Assembly (NCBI GenBank): GCA_025925615.1
Contig: JAICLN010000041.1
Coordinates: forward strand, 1 to 16,439
Reading direction: 5' to 3'
Source: Actinomycetospora sp.
GTDB taxonomy: Bacteria; Actinomycetota; Actinomycetes; Mycobacteriales; Pseudonocardiaceae
DNA length: 16,439 nt
The notes below the pieces were generated by a model. That model worked only from the letters and a program-made list of their open reading frames with translations. It searched no databases and was not told where the DNA came from. A program made the translations under genes and the position numbers. Shown here one piece after another: positions 6,946-15,159 of the stretch (within the stretch, counting starts at the first letter, position 1; each line of letters begins with the position of its first letter).

Positions 6946-9438
6946 ATGACCACGACGGACAACCCTCCGGTCCAGGAGATCGGGCGCGACCGCCGCCGCA
7001 AGGAGGACCGCCGCCTCATCACGGGGCGGACGCGCTGGACCGACAACCAGGCCATCACCGGCCTGCTCCACATCTCGATCGTGCGCAGCCCCTTCGCGCA
7101 CGCCGAGATCAAGGGGATCGACACCAGCGCCGCGAAGCAGGTCCCGGGCGTCGTCGGGGTGTACACCGCCGCCGACATCGGTGCCGACGCGGTGCAGCTG
7201 CCCTGCGCGTGGCCGATCACGAAGGACATGAAGTCCCCGCAGCGCCCGGCGCTCGCCGGGTCCCGGGTGAACTTCGCCGGGGAGGGCGTGGCCGTCGTCG
7301 TGGCCCGCTCCGCGGCGATCGCCAAGGACGCCGCCGAGCTGGTCGAGGTCGACTACGACGAGCTCGAGCCGGTGCTCGACATGGAGGCGGCCCTCGCGGA
7401 CGGCGCCACCCTCGTCCACCCGGAGCTCGGCACCAACGAGAACGCCCAGTGGGTGTTCGACTCGGGCGAGGCCGGCTCGGGCGGGTCGGCCGCCGAGGCC
7501 ATCGCCGCGGCCGAGAAGGCCGACGACCAGGTCGTCGTCCGCCGCCGGTTCCGCCAGCAGCGCCTGGTGCCGGTGTTCATGGAACCGCGTTCCACGGTCG
7601 TCGACCCGACCGGTGAGCAGCTCACCATGTGGTCGGCGACCCAGGTGCCGCACATCCTCAAGACGATGCTCGCGCTGACCCTGGGGCTGCCCGAGCACAA
7701 GCTCCGCGTCATCGCCCCGGACGTGGGCGGCGGCTTCGGCGGCAAGATCGCCGTGGCGCCGGAGGAGGTCGTGACGCTGCTGGTGGCCCAGAAGCTGGGC
7801 AAGCCGGTGAAGTGGACCGAGACCCGCTCGGAGTCGCTGCTCACCGCCCACCACGGGCGCGACCAGATCCAGGACCTCGCCGTCGCCGTCACCAAGGACG
7901 GCCAGATCAAGGCCCTCGACGTCAAGCTGCTCGCCGACATGGGCGCCTACCTCGGCCTCGTCGGGCCGGGCGTGCCGATCCTCGGCGCGTTCATGTTCAA
8001 CGCGATCTACAAGATCCCGGCCTACCGGTTCGACTGCCGCAACGTCTTCACCACCAAGACGCTCACCGACGCCTACCGCGGCGCCGGCCGGCCGGAGGCC
8101 ACCTTCGGCATCGAGCGGATGATGGACGAGGTGGCCGTCGAGCTCGGCATGGAGCCGATGGAGCTCCGCAAGAAGAACTGGATCTCCCACGAGGAGTTCC
8201 CGTTCACGACGGTCAGCACGCTGACCTACGACACGGGCAACTACGAGGCCGCCACCGAGCAGGCCATGACAATGTTCGACTACGACGGCCTGCGGCGCGA
8301 GCAGCAGCAGCGCCGGCAGCGCGGCGACGTCAAGCAGCTGGGCATCGGCATCTCGACCTTCACCGAGATGTGCGGCCTGGCCCCGTCCCGCGTGCTCGGC
8401 TCGCTGGATTACGGCGCCGGCGGGTGGGAGACGTCCTCGATCCGGATGCTGCCCACCGGCAAGGTCGAGTGCGTGGTCGGGACCAGCGGGCACGGCCAGG
8501 GTCACGAGACGGCGTTCAGCCAGATCGTCGCCGACAAGCTCGGCGTGGGCTTCGACGACGTGGAGATCCTCCACGGCGACACCCAGTCGTCCTACCGGGG
8601 ACTGGACACCTACGGATCCCGCTCGCTCGCCGTCGGCGGCATCGCGATCGTGAAGGCGGCCGAGAAGGTCGTCGAGAAGGCCAGGCCGATCGCCGCCCAC
8701 ATGCTCGAGGCGTCCGAGGACGACCTCGAGTTCACCGCGGGCAAGTTCTCGGTCAAGGGCACCGACAAGGGCGTGGGCATCGCGGACGTGGCGCTGGCCG
8801 TCTTCGCGGCGCACGACATGCCCGAGGGCGTCGAGCCGGACATCGACGCGCACGCCACCTTCGACCCGGAGAACTTCTCCTACCCGCACGGCACCCACCT
8901 GTGCGCGGTCGAGGTCGACACCGAGACCGGCTTCGTGCAGCTCTACAAGTACGTCTGCGTGGACGATGTGGGCACGGTGATCAACCCGCTGATCGTCGAG
9001 GGGCAGGTCCACGGCGGCCTCGCCCAGGGCATCGCGCAGGCCCTCTTCGAGGAGGCCGCCTACGACGAGTCCGGGACGCTGCTCTCGGGCACGCTGGTCG
9101 ACTACACGCTGCCCTCGGCGGCGGACCTGATCAGCTTCGACACGGCGAACACCACGACCCCGTCGACGACCAACCCGCTGGGCGTTAAGGGCGTCGGGGA
9201 GGCGGGCACCATCGCCTCCACCCCCGCCGTCGTGAACGCGGTCCTCGACGCCGTGCGGCAGTACGGCGTCTCCGACATCGACATGCCGACCACGCCCTAC
9301 CGGGTGTGGACGGCGATCAACTCGGCCAAGGGCACGTCCGGCCGCGGCGACGAGGCCGACGTGGCCTCGCCGGGCGCGGGACTGGGCTCCACGGCGAGCG
9401 ACATCTCGAAGGGCGACACCCAGGGAGGGCACCTGTGA
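6946..9438 (+). CDS. Molybdenum hydroxylase large (Mo-cofactor) subunit, form II CoxL-like
   Basis: This is the catalytic subunit carrying molybdopterin-cytosine dinucleotide. It has 830 residues from ATG 6946, preceded by GGGGAG at 6934-6939. Visible motifs are GGGFGGK (261-267) in the cofactor-binding region, AYRGAGR (376-382) at the active-site loop, and GVKGVGEAG with the catalytic Glu at 752. True aerobic CO dehydrogenases (form I) have AYxCSFR with the Cu-binding Cys. AYRGAGR lacks that Cys and marks form II or other hydroxylases, so CO oxidation is unlikely to be the main activity even though pipelines will label it CoxL. Likely substrates are aldehydes, N-heterocycles or aromatic-CoA compounds; the sequence does not decide. 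Maturation genes (XdhC/CoxF, CoxD, MocA types) are not in the window. Confidence 0.92.
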   Translation: MTTTDNPPVQEIGRDRRRKEDRRLITGRTRWTDNQAITGLLHISIVRSPFAHAEIKGIDTSAAKQVPGVVGVYTAADIGADAVQLPCAWPITKDMKSPQRPALAGSRVNFAGEGVAVVVARSAAIAKDAAELVEVDYDELEPVLDMEAALADGATLVHPELGTNENAQWVFDSGEAGSGGSAAEAIAAAEKADDQVVVRRRFRQQRLVPVFMEPRSTVVDPTGEQLTMWSATQVPHILKTMLALTLGLPEHKLRVIAPDVGGGFGGKIAVAPEEVVTLLVAQKLGKPVKWTETRSESLLTAHHGRDQIQDLAVAVTKDGQIKALDVKLLADMGAYLGLVGPGVPILGAFMFNAIYKIPAYRFDCRNVFTTKTLTDAYRGAGRPEATFGIERMMDEVAVELGMEPMELRKKNWISHEEFPFTTVSTLTYDTGNYEAATEQAMTMFDYDGLRREQQQRRQRGDVKQLGIGISTFTEMCGLAPSRVLGSLDYGAGGWETSSIRMLPTGKVECVVGTSGHGQGHETAFSQIVADKLGVGFDDVEILHGDTQSSYRGLDTYGSRSLAVGGIAIVKAAEKVVEKARPIAAHMLEASEDDLEFTAGKFSVKGTDKGVGIADVALAVFAAHDMPEGVEPDIDAHATFDPENFSYPHGTHLCAVEVDTETGFVQLYKYVCVDDVGTVINPLIVEGQVHGGLAQGIAQALFEEAAYDESGTLLSGTLVDYTLPSAADLISFDTANTTTPSTTNPLGVKGVGEAGTIASTPAVVNAVLDAVRQYGVSDIDMPTTPYRVWTAINSAKGTSGRGDEADVASPGAGLGSTASDISKGDTQGGHL

Positions 9439-10286
9439 TCCCGGCATCGTTCGACTACGTCCGGCCGACCACGGTCGACGAGGCGGTGCAGGCGCTGGTC
9501 GACGGCGGCGAGGACGCGAAGATCATGGCCGGCGGCCAGAGCTTCATCCCCGTCCTGCGCCTGCGCATGGGCGACCCGTCGCTCGTCATCGACCTCGGGG
9601 GCATCCCCGAGCTGCGCGGCGTGCGTGAGGACGGCGACCAGATCGTCGTCGGCGCGATGACGACCCACCACGAGGTCACCCGCGACGACCTGCTCGCCCG
9701 GCACGTCGCGCTCATCGCCGAGGCCACGAAGACGGTCGCGGACTTCCAGGTCCGCCACCGCGGGACCCTCGGCGGGGCGCTGGCCCACGCCGACCCCGCG
9801 GGCGACCTCGCGGCGCCGACGCTGGCGCTCGACGCCGAGCTGGTCATCGTCGGCCAGAACGGGGAGCGCCGGGTCCCGGCCGCGGACTTCTTCGAGGACT
9901 ACTTCACGACGGCCATCGGCCCCGGGGAGATCCTCACCGCGATCCGGTTCCCGAAGTACACTGGGTGGGGCGCGCGGTACGAGAAGTTCAACCGCGTCGC
10001 GCAGGCCTGGTCCATCGTCGCCGTCGCCGCCACCGTCAAGGTGGACAGCGGGACGATCACCGACGCCCGCATCGGCCTGACCAACATGGCCGGAACGCCC
10101 GTCCGCGCGCGTGCCGTGGAGTCCGCTCTCGTGGGACAGTCCATGTCGGAGGAGACGGTCCGCGCCGCGGCGCAGGCCGCCGCCGAGGGGACCAGCCCCA
10201 CGTCGGACGCCGACGCCGGCTCGGACTACCGGGAGCACCTCGCCCGGGTGCTCACGGGCCGGGCGGTGCTCGCCGCGGCCGGTTAG
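9435..10286 (+). CDS. Molybdenum hydroxylase FAD-binding medium subunit (CoxM-like)
   Basis: This FAD subunit receives electrons from the Fe-S subunit and passes them to the final acceptor. It has 283 residues. The two FAD-pyrophosphate motifs of the family are AGGQS (32-36) and TLGG (111-114), at the same positions as AGGHS and TIGG in the characterised CoxM. The GTG start at 9435 overlaps the large-subunit stop by 4 nt and has GGGAGGG (9423-9429) 5 nt upstream; the protein begins [10 protein letters not shown], the normal family start. The order small-large-medium is typical of form II clusters, unlike the medium-small-large order of form I. Confidence 0.93.
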   Translation: MIPASFDYVRPTTVDEAVQALVDGGEDAKIMAGGQSFIPVLRLRMGDPSLVIDLGGIPELRGVREDGDQIVVGAMTTHHEVTRDDLLARHVALIAEATKTVADFQVRHRGTLGGALAHADPAGDLAAPTLALDAELVIVGQNGERRVPAADFFEDYFTTAIGPGEILTAIRFPKYTGWGARYEKFNRVAQAWSIVAVAATVKVDSGTITDARIGLTNMAGTPVRARAVESALVGQSMSEETVRAAAQAAAEGTSPTSDADAGSDYREHLARVLTGRAVLAAAG

Positions 10287-10304
10287 CCCTTGCCTTTGCG
10301 CCAT

Positions 10305-10342
10305 GAGGCCCGCCACCGTCCTCCCGGAAGGTGGCGGGCCTC
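10305..10342 (+). terminator. Perfect 13-bp hairpin between the medium-subunit gene and coxG
   Basis: GAGGCCCGCCACC (10305-10317) pairs exactly with GGTGGCGGGCCTC (10330-10342) around a 12-nt loop. It starts 18 nt after the medium-subunit stop and ends 36 nt before the coxG ATG. There is no T-run. It may be a partial terminator or an mRNA-stability element separating the enzyme genes from coxG. Confidence 0.6.
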
Positions 10343-10378
10343 GCGCGCGTCGTCCCACGTGCCGTATGGAGGTTGGTC

Positions 10379-11269
10379 ATGCAGCTGGAGAACTCGTTCA
10401 CCGTCCCCGTGGACATCGACACCGTCTACGACGCCCTCAACGACCCCGAGAAGGTCACCCCCTGCTTCCCGGGAGCGACCCTGACCTCCGCCGACGGTGA
10501 CGACTTCACCGGCACCGTCAAGGTCAAGCTCGGCCCGATCTCGATGACCTACAAGGGCAAGGGCACGTTCGTCGAGCGCGACAAGACGGCCCACAAGGTC
10601 GTCGTCGACGCCCAGGGCCGCGACTCGCGCGGCAACGGGACCGCCTCGGCCAAAGCGACGCTGACCATGAGCGACGCCGGCAGCGGCCAGACGAAGGTCA
10701 CCGTGCTCACCGAGATGCAGGTGACCGGCAAGCCCGCACAGTTCGGCCGCGGCGTCATGGCCGATGTCGGCGACAAGATCCTGGGGCAGTTCGCGTCCTG
10801 CCTCGCCGACGAGTTCGCCGACGCCCCGGCGCCGGCGGCGTCCTCGGGCTCGTCGTCGGGCTCGTCGTCGGGTGGCTCGGCCAACGGTGCCGCGCCGGCG
10901 GCCTCGTCGGGGGCGGCTCCGGTGTCCGGGGAGGCCACGCCGGTGTCCCAGCCCGCGTCGCCGTCGCCGGTCGCCGCGTCCTCGGGAGCGCCCGAGGCCG
11001 CCCCGATGGCCTCCACGGTCGCGGAGGCCCGCACGGGGAGCGACATGGCGGCGAAGCCCGGTGCGTCGCCGGCCTCGGGCGCCGGCCCGCAGCCGGTGTC
11101 GGAGGCGCCCCGCTCGGCGAGCCCCGAACGGCCGAAGCGTCAGCAGGTCGAGGCCATCGACCTGCTCGAGGCCTCCGGCGGCGCGCTCACCAAGCGGCTC
11201 GTCCCGGTCGCGGCCGGCGCGGGCGTGCTCGCGCTGATCATCCTGATCATCCGGCTGGCCCGCCGCTGA
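10379..11269 (+). CDS. coxG: CoxG-like SRPBCC protein with C-terminal membrane anchor
   Basis: This 296-residue protein has an SRPBCC/CoxG domain (about 1-148: LENSFTVPVD, YDALNDPEKVTPCFPGA, VKLGPISMTYKGKGTF, then GRGVMADVGDKILGQFASCL). A linker of about 115 residues rich in Ala, Ser, Pro and Gly follows. A single hydrophobic helix (about 273-291: VAAGAGVLALIILIIRL) ends in RLARR, the expected cytoplasmic-face flank. CoxG proteins of Mo CO dehydrogenases have been linked to membrane attachment and to carrying menaquinone between enzyme and membrane. Its presence here suggests the enzyme reduces quinone rather than NAD. GGAGG (10368-10372) lies 6 nt before ATG 10379. The linker codons are dominated by GCG/TCG/CCG repeats, so its length may vary between strains. 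Confidence 0.88.
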   Translation: MQLENSFTVPVDIDTVYDALNDPEKVTPCFPGATLTSADGDDFTGTVKVKLGPISMTYKGKGTFVERDKTAHKVVVDAQGRDSRGNGTASAKATLTMSDAGSGQTKVTVLTEMQVTGKPAQFGRGVMADVGDKILGQFASCLADEFADAPAPAASSGSSSGSSSGGSANGAAPAASSGAAPVSGEATPVSQPASPSPVAASSGAPEAAPMASTVAEARTGSDMAAKPGASPASGAGPQPVSEAPRSASPERPKRQQVEAIDLLEASGGALTKRLVPVAAGAGVLALIILIIRLARR

Positions 11270-11286
11270 TCTCGCGCCCGCCGTTC

Positions 11287-11339
11287 TGAGCGAGGGGCAC
11301 CTTCGGTCGAGTAGATCGACCGAAGGTGCCCTTCGTTCA
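11287..11339. terminator. 24-bp hairpin after coxG; copy 1 of a tandem element
   Basis: Positions 11287-11310 pair with 11316-11339 over 24 bases with only two G-U pairs; the inner 16 bp (11295-11310 with 11316-11331) are perfect around the loop GTAGA. It begins 17 nt after the coxG stop and is followed by TTCGTTCAA. It is very likely the terminator of the Mo-hydroxylase/coxG operon. The sequence is shared with copy 2 and partly with the element at 683-737. Confidence 0.75.
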
Positions 11340-11359
11340 ACCCGGGCCCGGCCGACCGG

Positions 11360-11404
11360 GGGCGCCCCTCGTCGGATAGACCGACCGAAGGTGCCCTTCG
11401 GTCG
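11360..11404. repeat. Copy 2 of the hairpin element, with decayed left arm
   Basis: The right arm and flank CGACCGAAGGTGCCCTTCG (11382-11400) are an exact 19-base repeat of 11317-11335. The loop is ATAGA against GTAGA in copy 1. The left arm (11360-11375) matches the ideal complement at only 11 of 16 positions. A new local hairpin can form instead: CGACCGAAGG (11382-11391) with CCTTCGGTCG (11395-11404). It lies just upstream of the CoA-transferase promoter region. Confidence 0.65.
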
Positions 11405-11426
11405 ATGCGAGCCGGACCGGCCGGGC

Positions 11427-11432
11427 GACAAT
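11427..11432 (+). promoter_or_regulatory. Possible -10 element for a leaderless CoA-transferase mRNA
   Basis: GACAAT lies exactly 7 nt before ATG 11440, the usual geometry for actinobacterial leaderless transcripts starting at the A of ATG. There is no Shine-Dalgarno upstream of either candidate ATG. It deviates from TANNNT at the first base, and no -35 is evident. Confidence 0.35.
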
Positions 11433-11439
11433 GTGGACC

Positions 11440-12660
11440 ATGACGACGACGCCCGAGGCCGAGTCCGTGGCCGGGCCCCTCGCGGGCCTGCGCGTGCTGG
11501 AGATGGGCACGATCATCGCCGGGCCGTTCGCCGCCCGGATCCTCGGCGACTACGGCGCCGACGTCGTCAAGATCGAGCCGCCCGGCCGGCCGGACCCGGT
11601 CCGCGAGTGGGGCCAGGGCGACTACCACGGCCACCGCTTCATGTGGACCGTGCTGGGGCGCAACAAGCGCTGCATCACCCTCGACCTGCGCAGCGAGCGC
11701 GGCCAGGAGGTGCTGCTCAAGCTCGTCGAGCGGACCGACATCGTCGTCGAGAACTTCCGCCCCGGCACCCTCGAGCGCTGGAACCTCGGCTACGACCGGC
11801 TCGCCGCCGCCAACCCGGGACTGATCCTCGGCCGCGTCTCCGGGTACGGGCAGACCGGCCCGTACGCCTCGCTGCCCGGCTACGCCTCGGTCGCGGAGGC
11901 GATGAGCGGGCTGCGCGGCATCAACGGCTACCCCGACCAGCCGCCGCCGCGCACCGCGGTCTCCCTGGGCGACTCCCTCGCCGGCATGGTCGCCGTCCAG
12001 GGCGTGCTCGCGGCGCTGTACCGGCGCTCGGTCACGGGGACGGGCCAGGTCGTCGACATCGCGATCACCGAGGCGTGCCTGTCGGTCCTGGAGTCGTGCA
12101 TCCCCGAGTACGACAAGCTCGGGCGCATCCGCCGGCCGTCGGGGACCCGGCTCGACGGGATCGCGCCCTCGAACATCTACCAGGCCGCCGACGGGCTGTG
12201 GATGGTCGTCGCGGCCAACCAGGACACTGTGTTCCGGCGCCTCTGCGCGGTCATGGAGCGCGCGGATCTCGCGGAGGACCCGCGCTTCGTCGACCACGCC
12301 GCGCGCGGCGAGAACCAGGACGAGATCGACGGGATCGTCGCGGACTGGGTGCGGGCGCGGCCGGCCGACGAGGTGCGCCGGCTGCTCGACGGGGCCGGCG
12401 TGATCGTCGGGCCCATCAACACCATCGCCGAGGTGGTGCACGACGAGCAGTTCCTGGCCCGCGACATGCTCGTCCCGCACCACGACGAGCGCTTCGACGA
12501 GGACGTGCTCGGACCCGGCGTCGTCCCCCGGTTCGACGGGACCCCGGGCAGCGTGCGCCGCTCCGGCACCGCCCCGGGCGCGGACAACCAGGCGGTCTAC
12601 GGCGAGCTCGGGTTCTCGCCCGACGAGGTCGACGCGCTCGCCGCGGACGGGGTGATCTGA
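11440..12660 (+). CDS. Family III CoA-transferase (CaiB/BaiF type)
   Basis: It transfers CoA between carboxylic acids through an aspartyl-CoA thioester; donor and acceptor are unknown. It has 406 residues, the usual family length. Seen are the N-terminal LAGLRVLEMGTIIAGPFAAR and GDYGADVVKIEPPG, then VLGRNKRCITLDLRSERG, VENFRPGTLERW, RVSGYGQTGPY, and SLGDSLAGMVAVQGVLAAL, where D178 is the catalytic Asp. The C-terminus has GVIVGPINTIAEV and DNQAVYGELGFS, as in formyl-CoA/carnitine CoA-transferase relatives. ATG 11431 would add three residues, but 11440 fits the -10 spacing. It is the first gene of a four-gene overlapping unit; its place after a Mo hydroxylase is consistent with activating an acid product (inference). 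Confidence 0.92.
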   Translation: MTTTPEAESVAGPLAGLRVLEMGTIIAGPFAARILGDYGADVVKIEPPGRPDPVREWGQGDYHGHRFMWTVLGRNKRCITLDLRSERGQEVLLKLVERTDIVVENFRPGTLERWNLGYDRLAAANPGLILGRVSGYGQTGPYASLPGYASVAEAMSGLRGINGYPDQPPPRTAVSLGDSLAGMVAVQGVLAALYRRSVTGTGQVVDIAITEACLSVLESCIPEYDKLGRIRRPSGTRLDGIAPSNIYQAADGLWMVVAANQDTVFRRLCAVMERADLAEDPRFVDHAARGENQDEIDGIVADWVRARPADEVRRLLDGAGVIVGPINTIAEVVHDEQFLARDMLVPHHDERFDEDVLGPGVVPRFDGTPGSVRRSGTAPGADNQAVYGELGFSPDEVDALAADGVI

Positions 12661-13631
12661 TGCGCATCGGGCACGCCCAGCGGATCGGCGACGGCGCCCT
12701 GACGGGCACGACCGTGGTGGTGCCGGGTCCCGACGGTGCCGTGGCCGGCGTCGACGTGCGGGGCGGCGGTCCGGGGACGCGGGAGACCGACGCCCTGGAC
12801 CCGCGCACGCTGGTCGACCGGGTGCACGCGGTCGTGCTCTCCGGCGGCTCGGCGTACGGGCTCGCGTCCGCGTCCGGGGTGATGGACGCGCTCGGCGACG
12901 CCCGCATCGGGTTCCGGGTGGGCGCCGACCCGTCCGAGGTCGTCCCGATCGTGCCGGCGGCGGTCGTCTTCGACCTCGGCCGCGGCGGGGACTTCCGGGC
13001 CCGACCCGACGCCGCGCTGGGCGCCGCGGCCCTCGCGGCCGCCGTCGAGGGACCCTCGGCGCAGGGGGTGGTCGGCGCCGGCACCGGGGCGCTGGTCGGC
13101 GGCCTCAAGGGCGGGGTCGGGACGGCGTCGGAGACGACGGCGAGCGGCACCGTCACCGCCCTGTGCGTGGTCAACGCGGCGGGCTCGGCGGTGGACCCGC
13201 GCACCGGCGAGCTGTGGGCCGTCCGCCACCTCACCGACGAGGACGCGACGCCGCCGGCCCTGCCCGCCGACCGGACGGCGTTGCTGACCCGGATCGCCGC
13301 GGCGGGCGCCCCACCCACGCTGAACACCACCATCGGCACCGTCTGGACCGACGCCGCGCTCACGGTCGCCCAGTGCGCCAAGCTCGCCGCCGTCGCGCAC
13401 AGCGGGCTCGCCCGCGCGATCCGCCCCACGCACGGCATGACCGACGGCGACACCTTCTTCGGCCTGTCCACCACCGAGCGGCCCGCCCCCGACCTCGCCG
13501 GTCTCCAGGCCCTGCTCACCGCCGGGGCGGACGTCGTCACGCGCGCCGTCGGGAACGCCGTGCTCGCCGCGGAGACGGTGTCGGTGGCCGGTGGTACGTA
13601 TCGCTCGTACCGGGACGTGGTGGCGGGGTGA
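12660..13631 (+). CDS. P1-family (DmpA/S58) self-processing peptidase
   Basis: This N-terminal-nucleophile hydrolase is related to DmpA aminopeptidase and to mycobacterial P1 peptidases. It has 323 residues. Seen are IGHAQRIGDGALTGTTVVV, VLSGGSAYGLASASGVMDAL, GAGTGALVGGLKGGVGTAS and LNTTIGTVWTDAALTVAQCAKLA. By family comparison autocleavage should occur between N222 and T223, making T223 the nucleophile of the small subunit. HSGLARAIRPTHGMTDGDTFF follows, normal for the family. No signal peptide is visible, so it is cytoplasmic. ATG 12660 overlaps the CoA-transferase stop by 1 nt (TGATG). Substrate is unknown: N-terminal amino acids, amides or small peptides are possible. Confidence 0.92.
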   Translation: MRIGHAQRIGDGALTGTTVVVPGPDGAVAGVDVRGGGPGTRETDALDPRTLVDRVHAVVLSGGSAYGLASASGVMDALGDARIGFRVGADPSEVVPIVPAAVVFDLGRGGDFRARPDAALGAAALAAAVEGPSAQGVVGAGTGALVGGLKGGVGTASETTASGTVTALCVVNAAGSAVDPRTGELWAVRHLTDEDATPPALPADRTALLTRIAAAGAPPTLNTTIGTVWTDAALTVAQCAKLAAVAHSGLARAIRPTHGMTDGDTFFGLSTTERPAPDLAGLQALLTAGADVVTRAVGNAVLAAETVSVAGGTYRSYRDVVAG

Positions 13632-14461
13632 GCGGTGTGGGTCTGCGGGTGGCGACCTGGAACGTGTGGTGGCGCCACGGCGACCCCGAGCGGCGCGCGC
13701 CCGCCATCCTCGCGACCCTGCGCGAGCTCGACGCCGACGTCGTCGCGCTGCAGGAGGTGTGGTGGCACGCCGAGGGCTCCTTCGCCGACGAGCTGGCCGC
13801 CGAGCTGGGGATGCACGTCGCGCTCCGTCCCTCGCGCGACCCGTCGTCCTGGGGCTCGGCGCTGTCCGGCACCGAGGCGTACGGCATCGGGAACGCGGTG
13901 CTCGCCCGGGGCCCGCTCGGCGAGCCGGCGGTCGGGTCGCTCCCCACGCCGTCACGGGAGGGCGCCGGCCGGATGTTCCTCGACGTCGTCGTGGCGACCC
14001 CGGCCGGCTCGTGCCGCGTGGTGACCGTCCACCTGACGTCGTCGCCGGAGTCGGCCCTGCGCTGCGAGCAGGTCCGGGCGGTCGCGGCGCACGTCGCTGC
14101 CGCGCCGCGGTCCGAGCTGCCCCCGATCGTGCTCGGCGACTTCAACGCCGAGGCCGAGTCCGACGAGATGCGCCTGCTCGAAGGGCTCCTGACGGCGCCC
14201 GCAGAACCCGGCCTGCTCCTGATCAACACCCGTCGCTGGGCGGCCGCCCCCGACGCGCCGACCTGGAACCCGGTGAACCCGCACGTCGCGGCCACGGGCT
14301 CGCCGCCCGTGCGCATCGACCACCTGCTCGTCGGGCTCGGCCGGGGCACGGTGCCGGTGCGGGTCGAGCACTCGGCCGTCTTCGGGGACCGTCCCGTCGA
14401 CGGCGTGTGGCCCTCCGACCACGCGGGCGTCGTGGTGGATCTGGCGGTGGGCGATGGGTGA
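13628..14461 (+). CDS. Endonuclease/exonuclease/phosphatase-family protein
   Basis: This 277-residue protein has the EEP (DNase I/exonuclease III-like) fold and is expected to be a Mg-dependent phosphodiesterase. The core motifs are all visible: VATWNVWW (N12), ALQEVWW (metal-binding E43), VTVHLTS, LGDFNAE (D171, N173) and SDHAGVVVDL (D264-H265). No signal peptide or membrane helix is seen, which argues against a secreted sphingomyelinase-type enzyme, although WW-containing loops resemble lipid phosphodiesterase relatives. The substrate cannot be told from sequence. GTG 13628 overlaps the peptidase stop by 4 nt; GTG 13637 is the alternative. Its stop overlaps the next gene by 8 nt. Confidence 0.88.
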   Translation: MSGVGLRVATWNVWWRHGDPERRAPAILATLRELDADVVALQEVWWHAEGSFADELAAELGMHVALRPSRDPSSWGSALSGTEAYGIGNAVLARGPLGEPAVGSLPTPSREGAGRMFLDVVVATPAGSCRVVTVHLTSSPESALRCEQVRAVAAHVAAAPRSELPPIVLGDFNAEAESDEMRLLEGLLTAPAEPGLLLINTRRWAAAPDAPTWNPVNPHVAATGSPPVRIDHLLVGLGRGTVPVRVEHSAVFGDRPVDGVWPSDHAGVVVDLAVGDG

Positions 14462-15110
14462 TCGGAGCGTGCACGCCTGGTCCCGCGAGGCGGCCGGACC
14501 GGCGCTGATCCTCCCGGACGGCTGCCTCGACGTGATCGTGTGCCCCGACGGCGAGGTGGTCGTCGCGGGGCCGGACGTGGTGGCCCGGGTCCACGACGCC
14601 GAGGGCCCGTTCGTCGGCGTGCGGTTCTCCCACGGCCTCGGGCCGCTGGTGCTCGGCGTCCCGGCCGACGAGCTCACCGGTCGGGTGGTGCCGCTGGCCG
14701 ACGTGGTCGGTCGCGCCGGCGCGGCGGGCGCGTCCGGTGACGCGACGACGCTGCGGGACTGGGTCGTGCGACGGCTCACGACGGTGCACGACGACGACCC
14801 GTGGGCGCCGGCGGCGTTCTCCGCGGCCGCCGTCGGGACCCCGGTGGGCGCCATCGCGGCGCACACCGGGCTCTGCGCGCGCACCCTGCAGCGTCGGTGC
14901 CGGACCCGCTTCGGGTACGGCCCGCAGCACCTCGCGCGGGTCCTGCGCCTGCAGCGAGCGCTCGCCCTGCACAGTCACGGGCTGGGATGGGCGGACGTGG
15001 CCGCCGATGCGGGCTACGTCGACCAGCCGCACCTCGCCCGGGAGTGTCGGGCGCTCACAGGGAGGGCCCCGACCAGGCTGGAGCCGGCTACGGCTGCCTC
15101 GGCGGGGTGA
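14454..15110 (+). CDS. AraC-family regulator with DUF6597-like N-terminal domain
   Basis: This is a transcriptional regulator of 218 residues. The N-terminal part (about 1-95) has the pattern of the DUF6597 sensor-like domain: a Trp near residue 9, then ILPDGCLDVIVCPDG, and GVRFSHGLGPLVLGVPADEL. The C-terminal AraC DNA-binding domain (about 128-205) shows both helix-turn-helix units: GAIAAHTGLCARTLQRRCRT and ADVAADAGYVDQPHLARECR. Many proteins with this N-terminal domain are uncharacterised; the ligand is unknown. ATG 14454 lies inside the end of the upstream gene (8-nt overlap). As last gene of the CoA-transferase unit it may autoregulate that unit, but no operator can be assigned from sequence. 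Confidence 0.88.
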   Translation: MGDRSVHAWSREAAGPALILPDGCLDVIVCPDGEVVVAGPDVVARVHDAEGPFVGVRFSHGLGPLVLGVPADELTGRVVPLADVVGRAGAAGASGDATTLRDWVVRRLTTVHDDDPWAPAAFSAAAVGTPVGAIAAHTGLCARTLQRRCRTRFGYGPQHLARVLRLQRALALHSHGLGWADVAADAGYVDQPHLARECRALTGRAPTRLEPATAASAG

Positions 15111-15124
15111 CGCCTGTGTCCGCC

Positions 15125-15159
15125 CTCGATCGTCGGGCGCTTCGCGATCGACGATCGAG
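15125..15159 (+). terminator. Terminator-like hairpin after the AraC-family gene
   Basis: CTCGATCGTCG (15125-15135) pairs perfectly with CGACGATCGAG (15149-15159), with a further CGC/GCG stem inside the 13-nt loop (15138-15146). It starts 15 nt after the stop codon and closes the four-gene unit. No T-run follows. Confidence 0.65.

Noticed and set aside
6739..9447. Long minus-strand open reading of about 900 codons
   Set aside because: It is antisense to the Mo-hydroxylase large subunit; its composition (Arg/Gly/His/Asp/Val) mirrors the reverse complement of that gene and it has no recognisable motif.
6420..10286. Annotation as a true aerobic CO dehydrogenase
   Set aside because: The active-site loop is AYRGAGR, not AYxCSFR, so the Cu-binding Cys is missing; only family membership is supported.
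10830..11150. GC-rich repeats in coxG as a tandem repeat or CRISPR-like array
   Set aside because: They are short TCG/GCG codon runs encoding the Ala/Ser/Pro linker, without regular repeat-spacer units.
11391..12659. Upstream extension of the P1 peptidase frame
   Set aside because: The frame is open far upstream but reads Arg/Pro-rich nonsense across the CoA-transferase; the conserved N-terminus begins at ATG 12660.
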